Assembly (NCBI GenBank): GCA_000431015.1
Contig: HF986001.1
Location: forward strand, 1 to 6,550
DNA: 6,550 nucleotides
Direction of reading: 5' to 3'
From: Alistipes sp. CAG:514
GTDB taxonomy: Bacteria; Bacteroidota; Bacteroidia; Bacteroidales; UBA932
The notes below the pieces were generated by a model that saw only the letters and a list, made by a program, of their open reading frames with translations, did no database searches and was not told the DNA's origin. Of this stretch, positions 1 to 6,485 are shown one piece after another. Within the stretch, counting starts at the first letter, position 1, and each line of letters starts with the position of its first letter. Made by a program: the position numbers and the translations under genes.

Positions 1-5
1 CCCTG

Positions 6-44
6 CCGTAAGAGCCGCAGCTATTGCCGCTCTCGGTTTTTTTT
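6..44 (+). terminator. Intrinsic terminator of an upstream gene outside the window
   Basis: An imperfect hairpin is followed by eight T residues (37-44). The core stem pairs AGAGC (11-15) with GCTCT (29-33). After a C-C mismatch, GCAG (17-20) pairs with TTGC (24-27), leaving a three-base loop. CCG (6-8) can also pair with CGG (34-36) past a two-base bulge. Stem plus T-tract is the classic rho-independent form and implies that a plus-strand gene ends just before the window. The stem is imperfect, so the exact fold is uncertain; the T-tract is the stronger part of the evidence. Confidence 0.6.
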
Positions 45-54
45 ACTAATTTTG
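23..54 (+). promoter_or_regulatory. Bacteroidota-type promoter for gyrA
   Basis: TAATTTTG (47-54) matches the Bacteroidota -7 consensus TAnnTTTG exactly. ATTG (23-26) matches three of four bases of the -33 TTTG element, and the spacer is 20 nt, within the usual 19-21. Transcription should start near position 58, giving a 5' leader of about 30 nt before the ATG at 89. The -33 element lies in the right half of the preceding terminator hairpin and the T-tract is part of the spacer, so the two signals share DNA. Confidence 0.7.
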
Positions 55-88
55 CGTGTTTAACTATAATGTATTCAACATCGCAAAT

Positions 89-2617
89 ATGGATATTGAG
101 GAAAAGAAAGAGGAAGGGCTGACTGGCATCATAGAACCGGTAGAGATTGATCACGAGATGCGTACCGCGTACATCGACTATTCGATGTCCGTAATCGTCT
201 CCCGTGCGTTGCCTGATGTCAGGGATGGACTGAAGCCTGTGCAGAGAAGAGTGCTTTTCGGAATGGACGGACTCGGTCTGTCATATTCAGGCCCGACACG
301 TAAGTGCGCCAAGATTGTGGGTGAGGTGCTTGGTAAGTACCATCCTCACGGCGACTCCAGCGTGTATGACGCCCTCGCCAGGCTTGCGCAGCCGTGGAAC
401 CAGCGCTATCCTATGATTTTCGGCCAGGGTAACTTCGGCTCCATGGACGGTGATCCTGTCGCCGCCATGAGGTACACCGAGGCCAAACTCCAGAAGATGA
501 CGGACGATGTCCTCGCTGACATCGACAAGAACACCGTTGACATGACGCTCAACTTCGACGACACCGAGGAGGAGCCTACGGTTCTGCCTACAAAGGCGCC
601 GCTGCTGCTGCTGAACGGATCGTCGGGTATCGCCGTCGGAATGGCCACCAACATGGCTCCGCACAATCTCGGCGAATGCTGTGACGCTATCTGCGCCTAC
701 ATCGACAATCCGGACATCGACACGGACGGTCTGATGCAGCACATCAAGGGTCCGGACTTCCCGACCGGAGGCATCATCATGGGTGTCAGCGGAATAAAGG
801 AGGCCTACGAGACCGGCCGCGGTAAGGTCGTGGTGCGCGCCAAGACAGACATCGAGGTGGCTGACAATGGCCGCGAGACCATCGTCGTGTCCGAGATACC
901 GTACATGGTCAACAAGAAGGAGATGATCGAGAAGATCGGCCAGATGGTCGAGGACAAGAAGATAGAGGGCATCACCTACATCAACGACGAGACATCCCGC
1001 GAGGGTGTCCGCGTTGTCATCAGGGTGAAGCAGGGCTGCAACTCCAACGTCGTCCTTAACACCCTGTTCAAGTACACCCAGCTTCAGTCCAGCTTCGCGT
1101 TCAACAATGTGGCTCTTGTCAAGGGCCGCCCGAGAACGCTGTCCCTCAAGGACATGATCGCCGATTTCGTGGATTTCCGCCACGATGTTATCATCAGGAG
1201 GACCAAGTTCGAGCTGGACAAGGCGCAGAAGAGGGCGCACATCCTTGAAGGCTTGCTGAAGGCCATCGACGTGATCGACGAGATCATCCACATCATCAGG
1301 CACTCCGCTAATGTGGACGAGGCTAAGGCCGAACTGATCTCAAGGTTTGAGTTCACCGAGACCCAGGCGACCGCCATTGTGGAGATGAGGCTCCGTCAGC
1401 TGACCGGACTCGAAAGGGAGAAGCTTCAGGCTGAATACGATGAGCTGGAGAGGTTCATCGCCCGCTGCAACGAGATTCTCGGCAGCGTCGAGGAACAGAT
1501 GAAGGTCATCAAGGCCGAGACGATCGAGCTCAAGAACAAGTACGCCGACCCGAGAAGGACGGAGATCCGTCCTTCCGCCGAGGAGTTCAATCCGGAGGAT
1601 TTCTATGCCGACGAGGATGTGGTCATCACGATCTCGCATCTGGGCTACATCAAGAGGACTCCTCTGACCGAGTACCGTACCCAGGCGCGCGGCGGAGTCG
1701 GTATGAAGGGAAGCGCGACAAGGGATGAGGACTTCATCGACCACATCTACATCGCCAACATGCATTCGACGATGCTGCTCTTCACGCAGTCCGGACGCTG
1801 CTACTGGCTCAAGGTCTATGAGATACCGGAAGGCTCAAGGGTATCCAAGGGCCGCGCCATCCAGAATGTCCTCAACATCCCTAACGACAAGATCCTGGCG
1901 TACATCAATGTCAAGACCCTTAAGGATCAGGAATATGTCGCCGCCAACAACATCGTGCTGGTCACCAAGAGGGGAGTCATCAAGAAGACATCCCTGGAGG
2001 CATATTCACATCCAAGGACAGCCGGTGTGAACGCTGTGAATCTCCGTGAGGGGGACGAGCTGGTCGAGGCCTTGCTGACCAACGGCAGCGAGCAGGTGCT
2101 CATAGCCGCCCGTGACGGACGCTGCTGCCGCTTCGAGGAGACTGACGCCCGTCCTATGGGCAGGAACTCCACCGGAGTGCGTGGCATCAATATTGAAGAC
2201 ACAGATGAGGTCATCGGAGCGATCAACTATGATCCGGGTGCCGAGGACGCCGCGGCGCACACCGTGCTTGTGGTGAGTGAGAACGGCTTTGGAAAGAGGA
2301 CCGACTTCGATGAGTACAGGATCACCAACCGTGGCGGCAAGGGTGTCAAGACCATCAACATCACCGAGAAGACCGGCAAGTTGATAGCCATCAAGAACGT
2401 GACCGAGAACGATGACCTGATGATCATTGAGAAGTCCGGTCTCACAATCAGGATGGCGGTCTCGGACATCAGGGTCGCGGGCAGGGCAACCCAGGGTGTG
2501 AAACTGATCAACATCAAGGACGGCGACTCCATCGCGGCTGTCTCCACTGTTGAGAAGAGTAATGAGGATGAACAGGACAAGGTTTCTGACGAGACTTCAG
2601 AAGTCCCTCAGGAATAA
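89..2617 (+). CDS. gyrA: DNA gyrase subunit A
   Basis: This is the breakage-reunion subunit of DNA gyrase, which with GyrB (A2B2) introduces negative supercoils using ATP. At 842 residues it is the usual length for the family. The N-terminal part carries the winged-helix DNA gate, with the active-site Tyr at residue 129 in AAMRYTE. The quinolone region HPHGDSSVYD has Ser90 and Asp94, equivalent to E. coli Ser83 and Asp87. The motif EPTVLP...NGSSGIAVGMATN follows, then a coiled-coil tower at roughly 360-490. From about 510 to 822 there are six beta-pinwheel blades; the GyrA box in blade 1 is QARGGVG (532-538), and blade 5 has TNRGGKG (746-752). The tail is acidic. I chose ATG 89 over the in-frame GTG at 56 because the GTG lies at or before the predicted transcription start and adds 11 residues that resemble nothing conserved. 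ParC is the alternative, but the length, full pinwheel and recognisable box favour GyrA. A TPR gene follows after 29 bp. Confidence 0.97.
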   Translation: MDIEEKKEEGLTGIIEPVEIDHEMRTAYIDYSMSVIVSRALPDVRDGLKPVQRRVLFGMDGLGLSYSGPTRKCAKIVGEVLGKYHPHGDSSVYDALARLAQPWNQRYPMIFGQGNFGSMDGDPVAAMRYTEAKLQKMTDDVLADIDKNTVDMTLNFDDTEEEPTVLPTKAPLLLLNGSSGIAVGMATNMAPHNLGECCDAICAYIDNPDIDTDGLMQHIKGPDFPTGGIIMGVSGIKEAYETGRGKVVVRAKTDIEVADNGRETIVVSEIPYMVNKKEMIEKIGQMVEDKKIEGITYINDETSREGVRVVIRVKQGCNSNVVLNTLFKYTQLQSSFAFNNVALVKGRPRTLSLKDMIADFVDFRHDVIIRRTKFELDKAQKRAHILEGLLKAIDVIDEIIHIIRHSANVDEAKAELISRFEFTETQATAIVEMRLRQLTGLEREKLQAEYDELERFIARCNEILGSVEEQMKVIKAETIELKNKYADPRRTEIRPSAEEFNPEDFYADEDVVITISHLGYIKRTPLTEYRTQARGGVGMKGSATRDEDFIDHIYIANMHSTMLLFTQSGRCYWLKVYEIPEGSRVSKGRAIQNVLNIPNDKILAYINVKTLKDQEYVAANNIVLVTKRGVIKKTSLEAYSHPRTAGVNAVNLREGDELVEALLTNGSEQVLIAARDGRCCRFEETDARPMGRNSTGVRGINIEDTDEVIGAINYDPGAEDAAAHTVLVVSENGFGKRTDFDEYRITNRGGKGVKTINITEKTGKLIAIKNVTENDDLMIIEKSGLTIRMAVSDIRVAGRATQGVKLINIKDGDSIAAVSTVEKSNEDEQDKVSDETSEVPQE

Positions 2618-2646
2618 CTAGATACAAACAATAAACACCAATAATC

Positions 2647-3966
2647 ATGAAGAAGACTTTGATTGTTTTGGCATTGCTCGCTTCCTTCCAGGTCGCGAAT
2701 GCCCAGTCTAACGTGAACTCTGCCGCCAAGGCGGTCGAGAGTGCCCTTGCTGCTTCCCAGAATGAGAAGAAGGCTACCAAGGTGGCAACCTGGCTGAAGC
2801 TTGCCCAGACTTATCTTGACGCCTATGGCGCACCTGCCGGAAACGTGTGGTTGGGTGCTGACCAGGCTTCCCTCCAGCTCTCTATGGGCAATGAGAAACC
2901 TGTCTCTGTTGAGGCTGTGACCCTCGGTGACGGTCAGTACACAAAGCAGGTCTTTGAGAACAAGAATCTCTACATCAACGGCGCCGGCCAGCTCGCGATC
3001 ATCGAGGTGACCAAGCCTGTTGTGGAGAACGCTCTTGGAAAGGCTCTTGAGGCCTACAAGAAGGCTTACGAGGTCGATGAGAAGCACGCCAAGGACAAGG
3101 AAATCAGCGAAGGTATCAAGTCCATCAATGAGAAACTGAGTCAGGAGGCCTATTACGCCTACTCTCTCGGTGACGTGAAGAAGGCTGAGTCTTTCTTTGA
3201 GGCCGCCTTTGATGCCGCCGCCCAGAAGCCGTACGAGAAGGTTGACACCAACTCCCTTTACAACGCCGCTTTCACGGCTTGGAGCGTACAGGACTTCAGC
3301 AAGGCCAAGACACTGTTTGACAAGTGCATAAGCTATGGCTACTATGCTGACAAGGGTGAGGTTTACGCCAAGCTTTCCGATTGCGCCGCCCACATCGACA
3401 CCACCGCCGCCGGCAAGACTGCCGCCAAGGAGTATCTTGAGAAGGGATTCGCACAGTTCCCGACCAGCGAGAGCATCGTGTTCGGTCTGATCAACTACTA
3501 CATGACCAGCGGCGAGGGTACCGACAGACTGTTCGAACTTCTCCAGCAGGCAAAGGCGACATCACCGGACAATGCCTCTCTCTACTATGTCGAGGGACAG
3601 GCCTACAAGCAGATCGGTGACCTTGACAAGGCCGCCAAGGCTTACGACGAGTCAGCCGCCAAGGATCCTAAGTACGTCTTCGCCTACATCGGAAAGGGCC
3701 AGATGTACTACGACAAGGCTCTTGAGCTTCAGGAGAAGGCCCAGAACGAGCTTGATGACAACAAGTACATGGCTCTAGTGCAGGAATTCGAGGTCACCCT
3801 CAAGAAGTGTATCGATCCGTTCGAGCAGGCTTATCTGGTTTGCGAGGACGCTTCCATCAAGTCCACCATCGCCGAGTACCTCAAGCAGATCTACTATCGT
3901 TTCCGCGACCAGGACGCCAAGTACCAGGCCGGCTACGAGAAGTACAACACCCTTCTGAACAACTAA
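2647..3966 (+). CDS. Secreted tetratricopeptide-repeat protein of unknown function
   Basis: The 439-residue product starts with a clear signal peptide: MKK, a hydrophobic core (residues 5-13), and VANA|Q as the likely signal peptidase I site after residue 19. No lipobox Cys is present, so it should be a soluble periplasmic or exported protein. The mature part is almost wholly helical and rich in Lys, Ala, Tyr and Glu. TPR-like helix pairs recur from about 165 to 345. The clearest is 309-342, with YYVEGQAYKQIGDLDKAAKAY and a closing DP; weaker ones lie near 165-198, 202-235 and 236-271. The segment at 120-160 is also helical and may be a degenerate repeat. No catalytic motif is visible. TPR arrays usually serve as protein-binding scaffolds, and the partner here is unknown. 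No promoter box lies in the 29-bp gap after gyrA, so co-transcription is likely. The start is the ATG directly before the signal peptide. A terminator hairpin follows. Confidence 0.92.
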   Translation: MKKTLIVLALLASFQVANAQSNVNSAAKAVESALAASQNEKKATKVATWLKLAQTYLDAYGAPAGNVWLGADQASLQLSMGNEKPVSVEAVTLGDGQYTKQVFENKNLYINGAGQLAIIEVTKPVVENALGKALEAYKKAYEVDEKHAKDKEISEGIKSINEKLSQEAYYAYSLGDVKKAESFFEAAFDAAAQKPYEKVDTNSLYNAAFTAWSVQDFSKAKTLFDKCISYGYYADKGEVYAKLSDCAAHIDTTAAGKTAAKEYLEKGFAQFPTSESIVFGLINYYMTSGEGTDRLFELLQQAKATSPDNASLYYVEGQAYKQIGDLDKAAKAYDESAAKDPKYVFAYIGKGQMYYDKALELQEKAQNELDDNKYMALVQEFEVTLKKCIDPFEQAYLVCEDASIKSTIAEYLKQIYYRFRDQDAKYQAGYEKYNTLLNN

Positions 3967-4022
3967 TCTATCGGCTCACTGCCATCGTGGCAAATGCCCG
4001 TGGTGCTTAAGCGTCTGATAGA
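3967..4022 (+). other. Possible structured 3' untranslated segment
   Basis: Between the TPR stop codon and the terminator, TCTATC (3967-3972) can pair with GATAGA (4017-4022). These enclose a small TGCCA/TGGCA hairpin (3980-3984 with 3988-3992) and the palindrome GCTTAAGC (4005-4012). The complementarity is real, but the helices are short and could arise by chance. I recognise no known RNA family. Confidence 0.25.
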
Positions 4023-4027
4023 CAATA

Positions 4028-4077
4028 AATAAAGCAATCACCTCCTGCTAAGTCCGGCAGGAGGTGATTGCTTTATT
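4028..4077. terminator. Bidirectional intrinsic terminator between convergent genes
   Basis: A perfect 21-bp inverted repeat (left arm 4028-4048, right arm 4057-4077) surrounds an 8-base loop, TAAGTCCG. The arms are A-rich at the left foot and T-rich at the right foot, so RNA from either strand ends in a stem followed by a U-rich stretch (ATTCGTTGTT on plus, TTTATTTATTG on minus). It sits about 60 bp past the TPR stop codon and about 57 bp past the phoH stop codon, nearly centred between the convergent genes, as expected for a shared terminator. The stem includes CACCTCCT and its complement AGGAGGTG. Confidence 0.9.
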
Positions 4078-4134
4078 CGTTGTTGCTCAGTTAGTTGCCT
4101 GCCACGGGGAGATGGAGATAGTGGCATGCGTGCT

Positions 4135-5118
4135 TTAAGCCCCTTCAGAGCCTGTTCCGGAAGCCCCGGTTGCCTCCCCGGCCTCCTTGTGGTCGAAGGC
4201 CTTGACGATTTTGGTCACCAGAGGGTGGCGTACGATGTCTTCGTTGGTGAAGAAGATCGTGCTGACACCCTTGATGCCTTTCAGGAGGCTGATGCCTCTG
4301 AGCAGGCCTGAGTCCTCGCGGCGGGGGAGATCGACCTGTGTCGCGTCACCGGTCACGATGAACTTGGCGTTCACGCCCATACGGGTCAGGAACATCTTCA
4401 GCTGTGCGAGGTTGGTGTTCTGGGCCTCGTCCAGGATGACACATGCCCGGTCCAGCGTCCGGCCTCTCATGTAGGCCAGCGGGGCGATCTGGATCGTGCC
4501 CTCCTCGATGAACTCCTGAAGCCTCTTGGGAGGAATCATGTCGCCCAATGCGTCGTACAGTGGCTGGAGGTACGGATCCAGCTTGTCTTTCAGGTCTCCC
4601 GGCAGGAACCCCAGCCGTTCCCCGGCCTCGACGGCGGGGCGCGTCAGAATGATCCTTTTGATCTCACGGTTTTTCAAAGCCCTGACAGCCAAGGCGATGG
4701 CGATGTAGGTCTTGCCGGTGCCGGCGGGGCCGACGGCGAAGATGAGGTCGTTCTCGAAATAGGCCTTGACCATCTCCTGCTGTGTCTTGTTGCGGGCCTT
4801 GACCGGCTTGCCGTCCGTGCTGTGGACGATGATGGCCTCGCCGTTCAGCCTGAAGTTGTTGGGCGAGTTCTCCCCGTCGAAGATGTCCTCCACGTCGAAG
4901 GCCGTGAGATTCATCTTGTGCATTCTCCGGTCAACCAGCTCGGCGAATTTCTGGTTGAATTCCTGAATGTCGTTCTCCTTGCCTTCCAGGTGGATCTCGT
5001 TGCCTCTGGCGACAACCTTAAGTCCGTGAAAATAAGAGCAGAACTCTTCAAGTATCTTGTTTCCGACCCCGAAGATCTCGATGGGGTCCATTGCTTCAAG
5101 CGTGATGGTTTTCTTCAT
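4135..5118 (-). CDS. phoH: PhoH-family P-loop ATPase (PhoH/YbeZ-like)
   Basis: The 327-residue cytoplasmic ATPase is of normal length for the short PhoH/YbeZ type. The N-terminal ~70 residues (IEIFGVGNKILEEFCSYF... onward) look like the KH-like RNA-binding region of this family. The PhoH ATPase core follows: Walker A GPAGTGKT (130-137), the family block GERLGFLPG (166-174), Walker B VILDEAQN (from 227, with Asp230 and Glu231), the TGDATQVDLP block (256-265), and a DIVRHPLV arginine segment near 295-302. No PIN domain is present, so this is not PhoH2. In E. coli, YbeZ partners the endoribonuclease YbeY in 16S rRNA processing, but no ybeY lies in this window. The C-terminal ~15 residues are a low-complexity Gly/Ala/Ser/Glu tail. 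I chose ATG 5118; a TTG at 5124 overlapping the upstream stop codon would add only two residues. It lies 2 bp after the CapA-like gene, so it is probably translationally coupled to it. Confidence 0.95.
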   Translation of the reverse strand: MKKTITLEAMDPIEIFGVGNKILEEFCSYFHGLKVVARGNEIHLEGKENDIQEFNQKFAELVDRRMHKMNLTAFDVEDIFDGENSPNNFRLNGEAIIVHSTDGKPVKARNKTQQEMVKAYFENDLIFAVGPAGTGKTYIAIALAVRALKNREIKRIILTRPAVEAGERLGFLPGDLKDKLDPYLQPLYDALGDMIPPKRLQEFIEEGTIQIAPLAYMRGRTLDRACVILDEAQNTNLAQLKMFLTRMGVNAKFIVTGDATQVDLPRREDSGLLRGISLLKGIKGVSTIFFTNEDIVRHPLVTKIVKAFDHKEAGEATGASGTGSEGA

Positions 5119-5120
5119 TG

Positions 5121-6257
5121 TCAATCAATAATACCGGTTTCTTTCTTTACTCTGTTGTAGGAGGCTGTCATCTTGTCGTAGTCCCACGGATTAAGCCACT
5201 GGTCGCGTCTGCCGACATATTCCTTTACGGGGATGGTGGTGTAGCCTTTGGTCAGATGTCCCGGGCGCGAGCACCATGTCAGCGTCAGAGCCGGATCGAG
5301 CATGCTTCTGTCGCCGAGCCGGTCCTTCGTGAAGCGGAGCGTCACCATCATCCCGACCTGCGTGTGGGGAGCGCTCATGTTCGAGATGAAATTGCCCAAT
5401 GAATATACCACCGGCACCTGCCGTGTGCCTATTCCGTTGTCTCTGGCGACCGTCAGAGTCTCAATGTCCTGAAGCACATGCGGATGCGCCCCCACAACAG
5501 CGTCGCAGCCCTTTTCCGCCAGCCATCGCGCCAACCGTCCCTGCGAGGCGGAATGCCTGAGGACATATTCATTGCCCCAATGCGGAAGCGCGATGATGAA
5601 GTCGGCTCCCGACTCTTTCGCCGCCCGGATGGCGAGGGCTATCTCCGCCGTGTCGGTCCGGTGCACCTTGGGAAACTCCTCCTTCAGCCTGCTGTTGGTG
5701 CCGTAGGTGAAATTGATGAAAGCGAACCTGATGCCCCTGCAGGCCACCTTGAGCGGAAACCGCAGCGAGTCGTCCGGTGCGGAAAGCGATGCCCCGGTGT
5801 GCCGCGCGCGTCCTTCCTCCTCCATCTTTGAATATATTCCCAGAGTCCTTTCGATCCCTCCCTTTCCTTTGTCAAGAATATGATTGTTCGCGGTCAGGAA
5901 TATGTCCACGCCGCTTTCCGCGATGGCTTCGACGTAGGAGTCCGGCGCCGAGAAACACGGGTAGCCTGTGTACGGCCTGCCCGCAAGGGTGAACTCCATG
6001 TTCGCCACGGCGATGTCCGCTTGCTTTATGAGCCGTTCGACTCTGGAGAAGCAGGCGGAGAAGTCGTAGGTGTCCTCCGCTGTCCTGGCGTTGGCGATCT
6101 GCCCGCTGTGCATCATCATGTCCCCAAGGAAGACGATGCTGACAGTGTCAGGAACCTGGTAAAGCGGATGGGGGAAACGGAAAATGTCACGGTGGAGTTG
6201 TGCCGCCGCTGACCAGGAGAGAATAAGGAACAGACCGATTGTCAGATTTTTCCGCAT
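5121..6257 (-). CDS. Exported CapA-family metallophosphatase-fold protein
   Basis: The 378-residue protein belongs to the CapA/PgsA group (PGA_cap domain), related to calcineurin-like phosphoesterases. The signature blocks occur in order: FLGDMMMH (GD at 45-46, His50), NMEFTL (Glu88), TANNHILDKG (Asn124-Asn125-His126), LPHWGNEY (His226, Trp227, Gly228, Glu230), VGAHPHVLQ (His258, His260) and YSLGNF (285-290). All expected metal-ligand positions appear intact. MRKN plus a hydrophobic stretch (5-18) ending in AAA|Q is a signal peptide, so it acts outside the cytoplasm. In Bacillus CapA acts in poly-gamma-glutamate capsule synthesis, but no capB, capC or capE genes are here, so a capsule role is not supported; a general exported phosphoesterase-like role is as likely. 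I chose ATG 6257 because it places the signal peptide at the N-terminus. An in-frame ATG at 6305 would add 16 residues of unremarkable sequence. It is first in an operon with phoH. Confidence 0.92.
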   Translation of the reverse strand: MRKNLTIGLFLILSWSAAAQLHRDIFRFPHPLYQVPDTVSIVFLGDMMMHSGQIANARTAEDTYDFSACFSRVERLIKQADIAVANMEFTLAGRPYTGYPCFSAPDSYVEAIAESGVDIFLTANNHILDKGKGGIERTLGIYSKMEEEGRARHTGASLSAPDDSLRFPLKVACRGIRFAFINFTYGTNSRLKEEFPKVHRTDTAEIALAIRAAKESGADFIIALPHWGNEYVLRHSASQGRLARWLAEKGCDAVVGAHPHVLQDIETLTVARDNGIGTRQVPVVYSLGNFISNMSAPHTQVGMMVTLRFTKDRLGDRSMLDPALTLTWCSRPGHLTKGYTTIPVKEYVGRRDQWLNPWDYDKMTASYNRVKKETGIID

Positions 6258-6260
6258 ACG

Positions 6261-6268
6261 CAAAGATA
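6261..6268 (-). promoter_or_regulatory. Candidate -7 box for the CapA-phoH operon, very close to the start codon
   Basis: Read on the minus strand, TATCTTTG is an exact TAnnTTTG match and identical to the tRNA-His -7 box. It ends only 3 nt before ATG 6257, so transcription would start at or within the start codon. No TTTG-like -33 element is visible at 19-21 nt upstream, which weakens the call. Either the transcript is leaderless or the match is accidental and the real promoter lies elsewhere. Confidence 0.4.
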
Positions 6269-6329
6269 ACAATACATGCTGAATTTCCGGCATGGTAGCC
6301 CGCATTTTGGAAAATATTGTGTGCGAACG

Positions 6330-6360
6330 CTTGCATCTAATGATTTTATTCGTATCTTTG
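6330..6360 (+). promoter_or_regulatory. Bacteroidota-type promoter for tRNA-His
   Basis: CTTG (6330-6333, three of four bases of the -33 TTTG) is followed by a 19-nt spacer and then TATCTTTG (6353-6360), an exact TAnnTTTG -7 box. Transcription should begin near 6364, leaving a short pre-tRNA leader of about 10 nt for RNase P to remove. The element lies in the divergent intergenic region shared with the CapA-like gene. Confidence 0.78.
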
Positions 6361-6373
6361 CAATCTCTAACAC

Positions 6374-6447
6374 GGTGCGATTAGTTCAGTTGGTAGAGCA
6401 CCAGATTGTGGTTCTGGGTGTCGTGGGTTCGAGCCCCACATCGCACC
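6374..6447 (+). tRNA. tRNA-His (anticodon GTG)
   Basis: A complete cloverleaf is visible. The acceptor is GTGCGAT (6375-6381) with ATCGCAC (6440-6446). The D arm is GTTC/GAGC with loop AGTTGGTA. The anticodon stem is CCAGA/TCTGG with loop TTGTGGT, anticodon GTG at 6408-6410, which reads CAC and CAU. The T arm is GTGGG/CCCAC with loop TTCGAGC. G6374 can serve as the extra G at position -1 opposite C73 (6447), the identity element of tRNA-His, so the gene is given from that base. The next bases are CCT, not CCA, so the CCA end must be added after transcription. Confidence 0.97.
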
Positions 6448-6456
6448 CCTCGGAAG

Positions 6457-6485
6457 AGGTCGGCGGATAATGCCGGCCTTTTTTT
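6457..6485 (+). terminator. Intrinsic terminator after tRNA-His
   Basis: AGGTCGGC (6457-6464) pairs with GCCGGCCT (6472-6479) through eight pairs, one of them G-T, around the loop GGATAAT. Seven T residues (6479-6485) follow at once. It begins about 10 bp after the tRNA, so tRNA-His appears to be transcribed as a single-gene unit. Confidence 0.87.

Noticed and set aside
287..1303. 338-codon open frame on the minus strand inside gyrA
   Set aside because: It is fully antisense to gyrA, its translation is a Leu/Val/Asp/His-rich low-information sequence typical of the reverse of GC-rich codons, and it has no recognisable motif.
2608..3393. 261-codon open frame on the minus strand opposite the TPR gene
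   Set aside because: It lies opposite a gene with a signal peptide and TPR repeats. Its translation is a Leu/Val/Gly-rich shadow with no domain, and it would run into the gyrA end.
4100..4126. TGCCAC/GTGGCA 6-bp hairpin with a 15-base loop just after the phoH stop codon
   Set aside because: The stem is short, the loop long and no U-tract follows on either strand. The perfect stem at 4028-4077 explains termination better.
4126..5160. Several plus-strand open frames opposite phoH
   Set aside because: They are short frames antisense to an intact PhoH ATPase, with no motifs and no promoter.
6276..6470. 64-codon plus-strand open frame covering the tRNA-His region
   Set aside because: It runs through the promoter and the whole tRNA and into the terminator, so it is an accidental frame.
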